Assembly: GCA_041879425.1 (NCBI GenBank)
Contig: CP090855.1
Location: 620,001 to 684,000 of the forward strand
Length of the DNA stretch: 64,000 bases
Origin: Vibrio pomeroyi
GTDB taxonomy: Bacteria > Pseudomonadota > Gammaproteobacteria > Enterobacterales > Vibrionaceae
Direction of reading: 5' to 3'
The position numbers and the translations under genes were made by a program. Numbering within the stretch: position 1 is the stretch's first letter; every line of letters starts with the position of its first letter. Of this stretch, positions 6,825 through 15,610 are shown in pieces. The notes under the pieces are model-generated. The model did no database searches. It saw nothing but the letters and a program-made list of their open reading frames with translations, and was not told where the DNA came from.

Positions 6825-8225
6825 TTACAGCTTAAACATGCGCGCGCTGCGTGGTGGTAAGTTGAAAGTGTGATAACGAGAAGAAACCGTTTCTGTCGCG
6901 CTGCTTAACACGTCTTTGTATTGAACATGCCAATTAAACTCATGTTGGTAGGTATCAACCGTCACGCCACGCGTTTCGCCACACTTGTTAATACCCACTA
7001 CACCTTCTTTGCCACGCTTGAACAACAAAGTGCACTGATCGCTCGAAATCATCGTCATTGTTTTGCCTTGCATCGCGTTATGGAAACTCAACATGTTTTT
7101 CATTGTCGAACTGTTCCAGACATTGCCCCAACGCCCGTTATCCTTATCTTCAGAATCAGGAAGATCATCACTGTAGATCAGCGGCGTACCACCGTCTTTA
7201 CCAAGGATATACGCGTAAGCAAGCTGCTCATCTTGTGGATCCATGATCTGATAACGGAAGCCGTCATTGGTTGGGATATCGTGCGTGATGGTAAAGGTAA
7301 TTGCTCGGCTATCATCCAATGCTTGGCCGTAGGCTTGTGGGTCATGCAGTTGGTTTAAACCACCTCCCATAGAGAACGCCGATCGAATCGAAGCAAATAG
7401 GGGGAAGTCGTACGCAGAGTGATTAGTGTTATTCAAATAAGGCGCTAAGAACGACTCATAGCCACTGTTCCCTACCCCGCCACTGGTGATCACTTCACCA
7501 AACACATGCATGTTCGCAGTGATCTCAGGCGTAAATACTTGATCAATTTGGTACTGGCTCATGTGTTTCACCGCATCAATACGGAAACCTTTGATACCCA
7601 TGTCTTTTAGCGCTTTTAGATATAAGCGTTGCTGTGACACTACCCAGTTATTTGGGTCTAGATCAGGCAAACCTACATCGCCGTCGGCACCACACAAACG
7701 CCAATATTGAACATGACCCGGATCGTTCCAGTCAGTAATACAGCCTGCGGCATGGAAATCGTTAGCCGAGACAAAACCTTGCGCTAAGTTGCCAAACAAA
7801 GTCTGGTCGGCATAGTAGCTTGAACGGCTGGCATAGTCATTTAGCACTTCTGTGCCCGGGTAATCCAAGTCACTTCGCTTCCAGCTTTCATTCGCCATGT
7901 GGTTGAGTACAACATCCGCGTAAACATCAACACCCACACCTTTGAGTGCGCTGATCATTGCGACTAAATCTTGTTTGTTCCCCAACGGAGAATCAATGGT
8001 ACGCAGATCTTGTGGCTGGTAACGCGCCCACCATTGGCTGCCGCTGGATTTCATTGCCGGAGCAACCAACACTTTCTTATAGCCCGCTTCGGCTATTTGG
8101 TTGGCATTGGCTGTCACGTCTGAATACTTCCAGTTGAAAGCATGCAAAATGGTGTCAGCGTAAGTAGCTGAACTAAAAGAGCAAAGCGCGAGCGTGGATA
8201 TGAGTAGGGTATTTATTGGTTTCAT
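6825..8225 (-). CDS. Secreted alpha-amylase (GH13)
   Basis: 466 residues. A signal peptide covers about 1-23 (STLALCSFSSATYA). The GH13 barrel shows all the key regions: DVVLNH at 104-109, GFRIDAVKH with nucleophile D217, FGEVI with acid/base E244, and THD with D316 as the third carboxylate. It hydrolyses internal alpha-1,4 bonds of starch or glycogen outside the cytoplasm. The C-terminal sheet domain is short and no starch-binding module is attached. GAGAGA lies before the ATG at 8225. It is a single-gene unit, and no maltose-regulator site was recognised upstream. Confidence 0.93.
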   Translation of the reverse strand: MKPINTLLISTLALCSFSSATYADTILHAFNWKYSDVTANANQIAEAGYKKVLVAPAMKSSGSQWWARYQPQDLRTIDSPLGNKQDLVAMISALKGVGVDVYADVVLNHMANESWKRSDLDYPGTEVLNDYASRSSYYADQTLFGNLAQGFVSANDFHAAGCITDWNDPGHVQYWRLCGADGDVGLPDLDPNNWVVSQQRLYLKALKDMGIKGFRIDAVKHMSQYQIDQVFTPEITANMHVFGEVITSGGVGNSGYESFLAPYLNNTNHSAYDFPLFASIRSAFSMGGGLNQLHDPQAYGQALDDSRAITFTITHDIPTNDGFRYQIMDPQDEQLAYAYILGKDGGTPLIYSDDLPDSEDKDNGRWGNVWNSSTMKNMLSFHNAMQGKTMTMISSDQCTLLFKRGKEGVVGINKCGETRGVTVDTYQHEFNWHVQYKDVLSSATETVSSRYHTFNLPPRSARMFKL

Positions 8226-8524
8226 AGAACATATCTCTCATTATAAATTCACAAGAATGATATGAGCGATAAAGACAATTAAAACGACCGATAAATCAGA
8301 GTTGAATTAGCGTCACCTTCTGTTGATGTTGATTTTATAAAATTGAGCTATAGCCGATATTATGTGGAGAAAATGTGATGTGCGTTTTGCGGTGTTGTTC
8401 TCGTATACGTAAAGAGTGGAAATGAGAATTAATTGAATCAAGTTGACGAGAACAGGACAAAGACTTTGGTCGCCTCTCTTAAACTAAGCTATCATTCCTT
8501 CTCCCTCAACCGATTGATATTTTT

Positions 8525-9424
8525 ATGCCTTCTTTCTCTTTTTCAATGATCCCTGTTGGGGTTCGATTCATGATCCTTTCTGCTTTTGGATTCGCACTGA
8601 TGTCAGCTTGTGTGAAATACATCAGCAACTACGGCATACCTGTATTTGAAATTGTTGCGGCAAGGGCGTTGGTGTCATTGATCATCAGCTACATCGACGT
8701 AAAACGAAAAGGCATTTCTATCTGGGGTAATAACAAACCTCTATTGTTCGTTCGAGGCGCAGTCGGCACCGCTGCACTGATGTGTGTTTACTACGCTGTG
8801 ACCACACTACCGTTAGCAGAGGCGACCATTCTACAATACGTACATCCCGTATTTACCGCATTGCTCGGTGTGTTGTTCCTAAAAGAGCGCGTCCAAAAGT
8901 CGACCATGATCTGCATTGCATTCTGCCTTGCGGGACTATTAGTAATGGTACAACCAAGTATGAACAGCGGCGCGAGCAGCGAACTGCCGTTATTCAGCAT
9001 TATGGTGGCGTTATGTGGCGCGTTTGGTAGCTCAATCGCTTATGTGATTGTGAGAAAGCTGAGCCAAACGGAAGACAGCTCTGTCATCATCTTCTACTTC
9101 CCACTGGTTGCCCTACCGATCTCAACAGCTCTTATCTGGAACGACTTTGTGTGGCCAAGCCTTTTCCTAACCGTGATGCTCGTGCTCGTCGGTATTTTCA
9201 CGCAAATCGGCCAATACGGTTTGACCAAGGCAATGCAGACCCAAGCAGCGGGCAAAGCTTCGGCTTACTCTTACGTTCAGATTGTCTTCTCAGCACTATT
9301 AGGCGTGTGGATCTTTAATGAGATTCCGTCAGTTTGGACTTATCTAGGTGGCGGCCTGATTGTCACGGGCGCACTCATTAACGTGTTTGGTAAACAGTTA
9401 TTGGTGCCGTTCAAGGCTAAATAA
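8525..9424 (+). CDS. EamA/DMT-superfamily exporter
   Basis: 299 residues, about ten hydrophobic helices, two EamA repeats. The first has FALMSACVKYISNYG, and the half ends have ATILQYVHPVFTALLGVLFLKE and KASAYSYVQIVFSALLGVWIFNE, the typical DMT signature. These inner-membrane carriers export small metabolites. The ATG at 8525 has a poor ribosome site, and a later Met (residue 8) is possible. A second, differently organised DMT gene lies at 10147-11040. The substrate is unknown. Confidence 0.85.
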   Translation: MPSFSFSMIPVGVRFMILSAFGFALMSACVKYISNYGIPVFEIVAARALVSLIISYIDVKRKGISIWGNNKPLLFVRGAVGTAALMCVYYAVTTLPLAEATILQYVHPVFTALLGVLFLKERVQKSTMICIAFCLAGLLVMVQPSMNSGASSELPLFSIMVALCGAFGSSIAYVIVRKLSQTEDSSVIIFYFPLVALPISTALIWNDFVWPSLFLTVMLVLVGIFTQIGQYGLTKAMQTQAAGKASAYSYVQIVFSALLGVWIFNEIPSVWTYLGGGLIVTGALINVFGKQLLVPFKAK

Positions 9425-9460
9425 GTAACCCACTCAATATCAGCTAATAAATAGAATCTA

Positions 9461-9498
9461 AAAAGGGCATTACGGAATATTCCACAATGCCCTTTTTG
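9461..9498. terminator. Bidirectional terminator
   Basis: AAAAGGGCATT (9461-9471) pairs with 9486-9496. It has T-runs in both orientations and serves the convergent DMT gene and the VOC gene. Confidence 0.85.
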
Positions 9499-9521
9499 TT
9501 ACTTTCTACCCAGAGACACTA

Positions 9522-9941
9522 TTAGCTTGTAGCATTACGCAGCTTGGGGTCATCACTTAGGTATTCAACAAACTCTATTTCAAAGCCTGCCGGATCTACA
9601 AAGTAGACATTTTTGCGGTAAGGTTCTTCTGCGCCGGGCTTAGCAATCGGGAAGCCCGCATCGATAAGACGTTGGGTAACGCTTTCGATATTATTGGTCA
9701 CATAAGCAAAGTGTGCGAGACCAACCGAATGCCCTGCCAAATCTCTATTTTCGCCCTCTCCGTGATCACTCAAGGCAATGTATTGATACTCGTCGCCAAA
9801 ATGCAGCCAGTTACGTGGCTTACCTGACCATTCGCCTTTTCCTTCATCACGAACGTACCAGTGTGGAAACGCCGCTTTGTAGAAAGTCAGCATTTCTGGG
9901 ATGTCCTTAACGACTAAATTCACATGTTCAAGTTGGATCAT
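9522..9941 (-). CDS. VOC-superfamily (glyoxalase/dioxygenase fold) protein
   Basis: 139 residues from the ATG at 9941, which follows AAGGAGAG. The frame open to 9980 has no ribosome site. The fold is clear: MIQLEHVNLVVKDIPEMLTFY at the start, then LAHFAYVTNNIES in the middle and KNVYFVDPAGFEIEFVEY at the end. The metal ligands expected of VOC enzymes can be placed at H6, the His in GLAHFAY and the final Glu of IEFVEY. The substrate is unknown; it could be a lactoylglutathione-lyase-like or resistance-type enzyme. It is a monocistronic gene. Confidence 0.8.
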   Translation of the reverse strand: MIQLEHVNLVVKDIPEMLTFYKAAFPHWYVRDEGKGEWSGKPRNWLHFGDEYQYIALSDHGEGENRDLAGHSVGLAHFAYVTNNIESVTQRLIDAGFPIAKPGAEEPYRKNVYFVDPAGFEIEFVEYLSDDPKLRNATS

Positions 9942-10146
9942 TCTTCTCTCCTTAAAGTATTCTCGTAAGCAACGTTGCATATCCTAATACCTCAAGTTAA
10001 GTTGAGGTAAAGCACTAATTTGCATTTATTTCGAGAACGTTCTTAGAGCCCAAATTATCGTATTTGGAAGCGATACAAACCTTAAGTTTAGACGACCTTC
10101 CCTGGTGTCGTTTATTTAGAATCTAGAATAGTTGAGAGACAAGCCG

Positions 10147-11040
10147 CTATGGTTTAGGCGGAGTAACCTCAACTTCTAAAGCGGCTCGGTACCTCCACTT
10201 GAAAGCCTTCTTCCATTTAATCGGCATCATTGGAATAACGATGAGACTAATACCCACCAGCGTCAGAATATCTGGAATCTCATCGAACCACATAACCCCA
10301 AACAGTGTCACAAACACCAACCCGGAATACTCTGCGAGCGCAATTTGGTTAGCCGGTGCTTTTTTGTAAGCCACCACCACAAGCGCATGGTATCCAAGTA
10401 CGAACAAATTTATTGCCATAATCCAGCCCACATGACGCCATTCGATCACAGACCAAGTTGGCAGTGCGAATATCAGCGCGAGTGGCAGAGTCATAATGCT
10501 GGTCCAGAACAGAGTGGAGATGATGTGTTGCTCTGCGTTCAGGCGTTTGATCAAGATATTACCCACGCCCATCGCAAGCGCACTGCCTAACCCAGCAATC
10601 GCCGCCCAATGGAATTGCTCAGGACGTAATACGATCAACACGCCCACAAAACCTATCAAGGTCGCGATCACTTTTGAAGATGTCGGCTTTTCTTTTAACA
10701 GCACTATCGACAAAGGCAGCATAAGGATTGGCCCAACATAGAACATCGCGTTTGCTGTCGCCAAAGTAAGGTGTGTAATGGCGATCATCGCGCAGCCACT
10801 CCCCACCAAGATAAATTGAGCCCTTAAGAAGTTGATTCGGCAACCGCCTTGCATACGCGTCTCTCTCGGTAACTTTAACCAAAATGGAAGCAACAAGATC
10901 ACGCTCAATAGCTGACGGATAAACACATACTGGAACGTAGGGACTTCGCCATTCAGTATCTTCAACGATACATCTGAAAAGGACGCAAGTAGGTTTGCGA
11001 ACACCAAAAGCAAAATGGCGTGGTTAACAGCTTTATTCAT
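10147..11040 (-). CDS. EamA/DMT-superfamily transporter (second copy)
   Basis: 297 residues with ten predicted helices in two EamA repeats. The first begins LLLVFANLLASFSDVSLKILNGE. The repeat ends LATANAMFYVGPILMLPLSIVLLKEKP and NQIALAEYSGLVFVTLFGVMWFDEIP carry the family pattern. It is only distantly related to the DMT protein at 8525, so this is not a recent tandem duplication. It is probably an inner-membrane metabolite exporter. A monocistronic unit; no clear terminator follows it. Confidence 0.85.
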   Translation of the reverse strand: MNKAVNHAILLLVFANLLASFSDVSLKILNGEVPTFQYVFIRQLLSVILLLPFWLKLPRETRMQGGCRINFLRAQFILVGSGCAMIAITHLTLATANAMFYVGPILMLPLSIVLLKEKPTSSKVIATLIGFVGVLIVLRPEQFHWAAIAGLGSALAMGVGNILIKRLNAEQHIISTLFWTSIMTLPLALIFALPTWSVIEWRHVGWIMAINLFVLGYHALVVVAYKKAPANQIALAEYSGLVFVTLFGVMWFDEIPDILTLVGISLIVIPMMPIKWKKAFKWRYRAALEVEVTPPKP

Positions 11041-11293
11041 ACAGAAGGAAGATTACACATTTGTCATACAATTATGGGCGCACATCATACATGAGAATTT
11101 GAAATGTGTAATAGCAAAATTACTAAGGCTCAGATTAATGCAATTTTGAATTAAACCTCGATGAACAAATTACGGATCTCCGCTCAATATTTAATCACGT
11201 TAATATTCTCTTATTGACTGATACATCAAGTTACAAATCGCTTTCATATTAACCAAGAACACTGATCTGGGTTAATAAACTGGTTTCACAATA

Positions 11294-11312
11294 ACCTTAC
11301 TGTTAATAAGGT
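11294..11312. promoter_or_regulatory. Short palindrome upstream of the nitrobindin-like gene
   Basis: ACCTTA (11294-11299) and TAAGGT (11307-11312) form an inverted repeat about 28 bp before the GTG start. It could be an operator or a small 5' UTR hairpin. No regulator is assigned. Confidence 0.3.
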
Positions 11313-11339
11313 CAGATAATTACAAAAAAGGAAGTTACA

Positions 11340-11960
11340 GTGAAAAAATTATTAGCACTTAGTATTGCAGCAGTAATCTCGGTTCCAGCAGTAGCCGACC
11401 ACAATACAATCAACGGAATGGATTTCGGTCCATTGGCAAAGCTAGTCGGCACATGGAAATCAGTCGAAACTGGCGGCGTTGATGTATCCCCAGGTCAAGA
11501 AGGCACCGAAGTGGGTGCGGGTGGCCCTGCGGTCACACCGTTTTATGAAGTGATGACGTTCGAGGTTGCCGCAGACGCAACCAATGCCAGCGACCAATAC
11601 CTTGTTGCTCTGTACTACAAACAGGAAGTATTCAGAAAGGCCGACGATTCTAAATTCCACGATCAACGTGGCTACTTCATCTACGACCAAGAAAATCAGG
11701 TCGTGTACAACTCTTACTGTGTGCCACGCACCACATGTGTCACCGCGGAAGGCCCTGCTGGTGACACAATGACGCTAGTCGCGTCTAAGCGTGGTATCGC
11801 TGAGTCTGAATACATGACAGACAACGCAACCACTACGGGCTTCACAATGAACATCAGTATTTCAGACGACACGCTGACTTACTCTCAAACAACGGGCTTA
11901 GAGATCTACGACAACGCTTTTTCTCATACCGATTCAAGTACGCTAATTAAAGTGAAGTAG
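11340..11960 (+). CDS. Secreted heme-binding beta-barrel (nitrobindin-like) protein
   Basis: 206 residues starting at GTG (11340), after AAAAAAGGAAG. A signal peptide covers about 1-19 (LLALSIAAVISVPAVA). The mature part looks like the THAP4/nitrobindin barrel: LAKLVGTWKSVE early, alternating strands such as HDQRGYFIYDQENQVVY, and a C-terminal NAFSHTDSSTLIKVK where the His matches the usual axial heme ligand. Canonical nitrobindins are cytosolic, so the export signal is notable. Two Cys in VPRTTCV and NSYCV might form a disulfide. Heme binding is inferred. Confidence 0.65.
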   Translation: MKKLLALSIAAVISVPAVADHNTINGMDFGPLAKLVGTWKSVETGGVDVSPGQEGTEVGAGGPAVTPFYEVMTFEVAADATNASDQYLVALYYKQEVFRKADDSKFHDQRGYFIYDQENQVVYNSYCVPRTTCVTAEGPAGDTMTLVASKRGIAESEYMTDNATTTGFTMNISISDDTLTYSQTTGLEIYDNAFSHTDSSTLIKVK

Positions 11961-11970
11961 ATTCAAATAC

Positions 11971-12005
11971 AAACGCCTTTCACAGCGAAGTGAAAGGCGT
12001 TTTTC
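11971..12005. terminator. Bidirectional terminator
   Basis: AAACGCCTTTCA (11971-11982) pairs with 11991-12002 and is followed by TTT. It lies between two convergent genes. Confidence 0.88.
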
Positions 12006-12031
12006 TGTTGTACTTGTAACAACAAACAAGT

Positions 12032-13024
12032 TTAACTCGATTGTGTATCAACCATGGCGTAACGGTTGGCTAGCACCGCACAGTAAAAGATCTGAATCGG
12101 GTGATAAAGCATGATTGGCAGTAATATCATCCCTAGATTAGGGTTGTGAGCAAAGATTACCTTAGCCATAGGAATACCAGCCGCTAAGGTCTTCTTGGTA
12201 CCGCAGAACACAGCCGCCACTTCATCTTGATGATTGAATCCAACCTTACGGGCACTCCATTGAATGCCGTGTACCATCACCATCAATACCACTAAACAAA
12301 TCACCGCTGACACCAACAACAGCATTGGTGAAAAGTCACTCCAAATACCATGCTCAGTGGAATCACAGAAAGCACTGTAAACAATCAGCAGTATCACGTA
12401 TTTATCTAATTTGTTGACCACTGACTTGTGTTTCTGAGTCCATTCAAAAAGCAATGGACGCATCAACTGGCCAACGATCATTGGCAGCAATAACATTTTA
12501 GATATCGAGATCACCGACTCCATCAAGTTTAGCTCTGCACCTTCCAATCCCATAAAGAGCTGAATCAGAAGAGGCGTAATGAACACGCCTAAAATACTAG
12601 AAAGTGATGCATTGAATATCGCACCCGGTAGGTTTCCTTTGCCGATCACCGTCATCGCGACCGAAGACGAAATGGTACTCGGCAAAACGAAGAGGTAACA
12701 GAAACCAAAGGCCAGAGCTGCAGGCATATAAGCGACAAAGCCTTGCCCGAATATCACCCAAAGCAGCGGGTAAACTAAGAAGGTCGCGCTTTGTACAAAA
12801 ACATGCAGCTTCCAATTCGAAAGCCCCTCAAGAATGGCTTTGGGAGACAAACCCAAACCGTGTAAGAAAAACACCAGTGCGATGCCAAGAACAGTCACCG
12901 TATCGAGATGAAGTACCCCACCCGATTTTCCCCAATCTGGCGTAAAAACAGCAACGACCATAGCCACCACCATCCCTACCAGAAACCATTCCTTTTTCAG
13001 TTTTTCTATCATGTTGACACGCAC
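12032..13024 (-). CDS. Bile-acid:sodium-symporter-like membrane protein (SBF-like, YfeH type)
   Basis: 330 residues, about ten hydrophobic helices. The segments VLGIALVFFLHGLGLSP, FCYLFVLPSTISSSVAMTVIGKGN and AAVFCGTKKTLAAGIPMAKVIF are characteristic of the SBF-like family, which includes bacterial YfeH and eukaryotic SLC10A7-type proteins. It is predicted to be an inner-membrane secondary transporter of an unknown organic anion. The start is uncertain: GTG at 13024 or ATG at 13012, neither with a strong ribosome site. Confidence 0.85.
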   Translation of the reverse strand: MRVNMIEKLKKEWFLVGMVVAMVVAVFTPDWGKSGGVLHLDTVTVLGIALVFFLHGLGLSPKAILEGLSNWKLHVFVQSATFLVYPLLWVIFGQGFVAYMPAALAFGFCYLFVLPSTISSSVAMTVIGKGNLPGAIFNASLSSILGVFITPLLIQLFMGLEGAELNLMESVISISKMLLLPMIVGQLMRPLLFEWTQKHKSVVNKLDKYVILLIVYSAFCDSTEHGIWSDFSPMLLLVSAVICLVVLMVMVHGIQWSARKVGFNHQDEVAAVFCGTKKTLAAGIPMAKVIFAHNPNLGMILLPIMLYHPIQIFYCAVLANRYAMVDTQSS

Positions 13025-13354
13025 TTTCTGTAGATTCCATTTCAGCCAATAACCCGGCTCCGATGCTATTTATCCTATCGACTCTAATCTCAATTAACCA
13101 CCATAAACGCAAATTAGGCTCGTCTTTATCTTGAGGGTTAATATCGTTATTCGAGTTTGTTACGTCCGTTTTGTTCAGGATTGATCGGATGTATGGAATG
13201 ACGATGAAAATATTACAAAACAGCGGTTTATCGCGAAGATAAGTCCCTTTCAGTGATCGGGGCACAGAGGTAAGCCGTAAGGATATGAAAGACGTAGTTA
13301 GTCTAAACACCAAAGAGCAGCCTATTCTCAAAGATGGCGCAGCGGGAGCAACAC
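13025..13354. other. Intergenic region with nothing recognised
   Basis: A divergent promoter region between the SBF-like gene and the small DUF3081-like gene. Frames crossing it are shadows without ribosome sites. No hairpin or operator stood out. Confidence 0.4.
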
Positions 13355-13621
13355 ATGGAAAACAGAATCACCATTATTGAGTTTCTCAGAGTGTTTGAGT
13401 TTATTCGCTCTTCCGGTGAGCAACGGGACAATAAATATCAGGTTGGCGAAATGACGGCTTGGCATGATTACGATGGTTACACCTGTTGGCTAAGCTATAA
13501 AGACGTCACTGTGACGTTGATGTTCCATGGCTCGTTGAAAATTGAGTACGACAACGCTGCAAACTATTCTGAATTCATCGAGCATTGTTTAGGTATGCTC
13601 GCCACTGAACCTTCTCCATAA
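13355..13621 (+). CDS. Small protein, probably DUF3081 family
   Basis: 88 residues from the ATG at 13355, preceded by GCGGGAG. An in-frame ATG at 13334 has no ribosome site. The pattern IIEFLRVFEFIRSSGE, then a short charged loop, then AWHDYDGYTCWLSYKDVTVTLMFH agrees with my memory of the DUF3081 family of small gammaproteobacterial proteins. It is soluble with no cysteine motif. It lies 45 bp before the CIA30 gene in the same direction and may be co-transcribed with it. Function unknown. Confidence 0.65.
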   Translation: MENRITIIEFLRVFEFIRSSGEQRDNKYQVGEMTAWHDYDGYTCWLSYKDVTVTLMFHGSLKIEYDNAANYSEFIEHCLGMLATEPSP

Positions 13622-13665
13622 AACGCGAACAGACTCATCACTACTAACGGTTATCGGAGAACATC

Positions 13666-14274
13666 ATGAACGAATCTGCTTTTAAGGCATCTTCATTACA
13701 TATGCGAACAGCTCCTTTATGGCTGATGCTCAGCCTTTCTTTTGTATGGTCTAAAGCGTCAACAGCAGGAACAGAGATGATTGATTTCACACAAGCGAAC
13801 GAACATAAGAATTGGACAGCGACCAACGACAACGTAATGGGTGGGGTCTCAACAGGTAGGCTTATTTATGACGGTGGTATGAGTCAGTTTAAAGGCGAGT
13901 TGTCGTTAGAGAATAATGGTGGCTTTAGCTCAATCAACCGCTCTGTTGAATCACTAAGCTCTAAAGTAGACAACGTAGAACTGACGTTTGTAGGTGATGG
14001 TCGTACTTACCAGTTAAGGTTCACCACATGGAAAGACGGTTATCGAACCAACTACAAACACAACTTTGAGACCATCAAAGGCGAGCAAATTAAGAAAGCC
14101 TTCCAACTAACGGACTTTCAAGCCGTGTTCAGAGGTCGATTACTCAGCGGAGTACCAGAACTCAAAGCCCAAGACATCAAGCAGATAGGCTTTTTGATTG
14201 CAGATAAACAACCCCTGCCCTTCGAGTTAAATCTCCTTCAGATTCAATTCAAAACGCTTCAAGAAACTGAGTAA
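13666..14274 (+). CDS. CIA30 family protein
   Basis: 202 residues from the ATG at 13666, with CGGAGA upstream. After an N-terminal hydrophobic stretch (about 16-33, perhaps a signal or anchor) comes a beta-sandwich with IDFTQANEHKNWTATNDNVMGGVS, GGFSSINR and a C-terminal QIGFLIADKQPLPFELNL. These are hallmarks of the CIA30 (complex I intermediate-associated protein 30) family. In bacteria the role is unclear; the fold resembles carbohydrate-binding sandwiches. It is probably in an operon with the preceding small gene. Confidence 0.82.
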   Translation: MNESAFKASSLHMRTAPLWLMLSLSFVWSKASTAGTEMIDFTQANEHKNWTATNDNVMGGVSTGRLIYDGGMSQFKGELSLENNGGFSSINRSVESLSSKVDNVELTFVGDGRTYQLRFTTWKDGYRTNYKHNFETIKGEQIKKAFQLTDFQAVFRGRLLSGVPELKAQDIKQIGFLIADKQPLPFELNLLQIQFKTLQETE

Positions 14275-14298
14275 AGCTTTGGTGGAATAAACACGAAC

Positions 14299-14350
14299 AA
14301 AAGCCCCTGATATCTTACCGATTCGCGATAGATATCAGGGGCTTTCTATT
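14299..14350. terminator. Bidirectional terminator
   Basis: AAAAGCCCCTGATATC (14299-14314) pairs with 14331-14346 around a 16-nt loop that itself has partial pairing. It separates convergent genes. Confidence 0.85.
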
Positions 14351-14404
14351 CAAGCGTTCAAAAGATAAACGCTTCAAACCGTCAATACTTTAAAGCATCA
14401 GTAC

Positions 14405-15430
14405 TTAGTATTTGATGGCTGTTTTACCAATCGACGCGCTGCTTTCAATACGTTGATGCGCATCTTTCAGTGTCTCAACACTAAAGCCATTTAATGTGGT
14501 GGTAAGTGTCGACTTAATACGGCCAGCATCAATCAGGTTCGCTGCTTGGAACAGGATATCTTGTTGTTTCTGAATATCGTCTGTGTTGAACAGTGAACGT
14601 GTGAACATCAGCTCCCACACAAAACCTGCAGACTTACCTTGAAGCGCCGACAGATCAATTCCGCCATCGAACTCAACAATAGAACTGATCATACCTTGTG
14701 GCGCAATAAGCTCGACCATCGATTCCCAGTGCCCTTTGGTATCAGCGACATTGAAGATGTAGTCGACATGCTGAATGCCTTGTTCGCGCACAGACTCAAC
14801 CAAGTTACGGTGATTCACCACATGGTCGGCTCCCATATCCCTTACCCACTGTTCAGTTTCAGGTCTTGAAGCCGTCGCTATCACAGTCAGGTTCGTCAGT
14901 TGGCTCGCCAATTGAATCGTGATTGAACCGACACCACCAGCACCACCAATGATCAGAATCGATTTTTTCTCTTCTGGACGCACACGTAGGCGATCAAACA
15001 ACGCTTCCCACGCAGTAAGTGTTGCCAGCGGCATAACTGCAGCAGCTTCATCAGAAAGGCTCTTTGGTGCTTTCGCCGTAATACGGTAGTCAACGGCTTG
15101 GTATTCTGCATTAGCACCCATACGAGTTACGTCACCTGCATAGTAGACACGGTCGCCTAGTTCAAAGCCTTCAACGTCTGTACCTTTACCGACAACTTCA
15201 CCAACCGCGTCATAACCAAGGACTTTTGGTTGTTCAAGTGTTTTATCTTGAGCACTGCGAATTCTAATTTTAGCGTCTGCTGGGTTGATAGACGTCGCGC
15301 TCACTTTTACAAGCAGATCATGTTCTTTTAGTTCTGGAAGGTTTGTTTCAAACTCAACTAAGCTGTCTTGCTCTGCAATCGCAAGTGACTGAGTAAATCC
15401 GATAGCTTTCATTTTCGATGGTACTGACAT
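14405..15430 (-). CDS. Medium-chain dehydrogenase/reductase, zinc-free quinone-oxidoreductase type
   Basis: 341 residues from an ATG with AAGGAGA upstream. A GroES-like domain (about 1-130, with INPADAKIR and VLGYDAVGEVV) is followed by a Rossmann domain with the NADPH loop ILIIGGAGGVGSITIQLA (about 160-177). The protein resembles the family often called zinc-binding alcohol dehydrogenase (adh_fam_1), but I find no cysteine in it, so the zinc sites are absent and it should be a zinc-independent reductase of quinones or enones. The Vibrio substrate is unknown. It is monocistronic. Confidence 0.85.
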   Translation of the reverse strand: MSVPSKMKAIGFTQSLAIAEQDSLVEFETNLPELKEHDLLVKVSATSINPADAKIRIRSAQDKTLEQPKVLGYDAVGEVVGKGTDVEGFELGDRVYYAGDVTRMGANAEYQAVDYRITAKAPKSLSDEAAAVMPLATLTAWEALFDRLRVRPEEKKSILIIGGAGGVGSITIQLASQLTNLTVIATASRPETEQWVRDMGADHVVNHRNLVESVREQGIQHVDYIFNVADTKGHWESMVELIAPQGMISSIVEFDGGIDLSALQGKSAGFVWELMFTRSLFNTDDIQKQQDILFQAANLIDAGRIKSTLTTTLNGFSVETLKDAHQRIESSASIGKTAIKY

Positions 15431-15579
15431 TGTGCTTTCTCCTTGAATTAGACAAGTTAATCTTAGTTGACTCTCAATTTAGATAAACCGCCTAATGTTT
15501 GAATCATATTCAATTATTTTTTGATAATCGTGTTGCCACTGATTGAGCAACACGAACAAGTAACTTTGTTAGCTGCTGC

Positions 15580-15609
15580 ATAGAGACATAGAGACATAGA
15601 GACATAGAG
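15580..15609. repeat. 8-bp tandem repeat abutting a stop codon
   Basis: ATAGAGAC is repeated 3.75 times, ending one base before the stop codon of the binding-protein gene on the minus strand. Such a short array can change copy number. Being downstream of the stop, it would alter only the 3' UTR. Confidence 0.85.
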
Positions 15610-15610
15610 G

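Noticed and set aside
12828..13331. 167-codon frame overlapping the start of the SBF-like gene
   Set aside because: Overlaps a clear membrane-protein gene in another frame, and the translation has no coherent domain.
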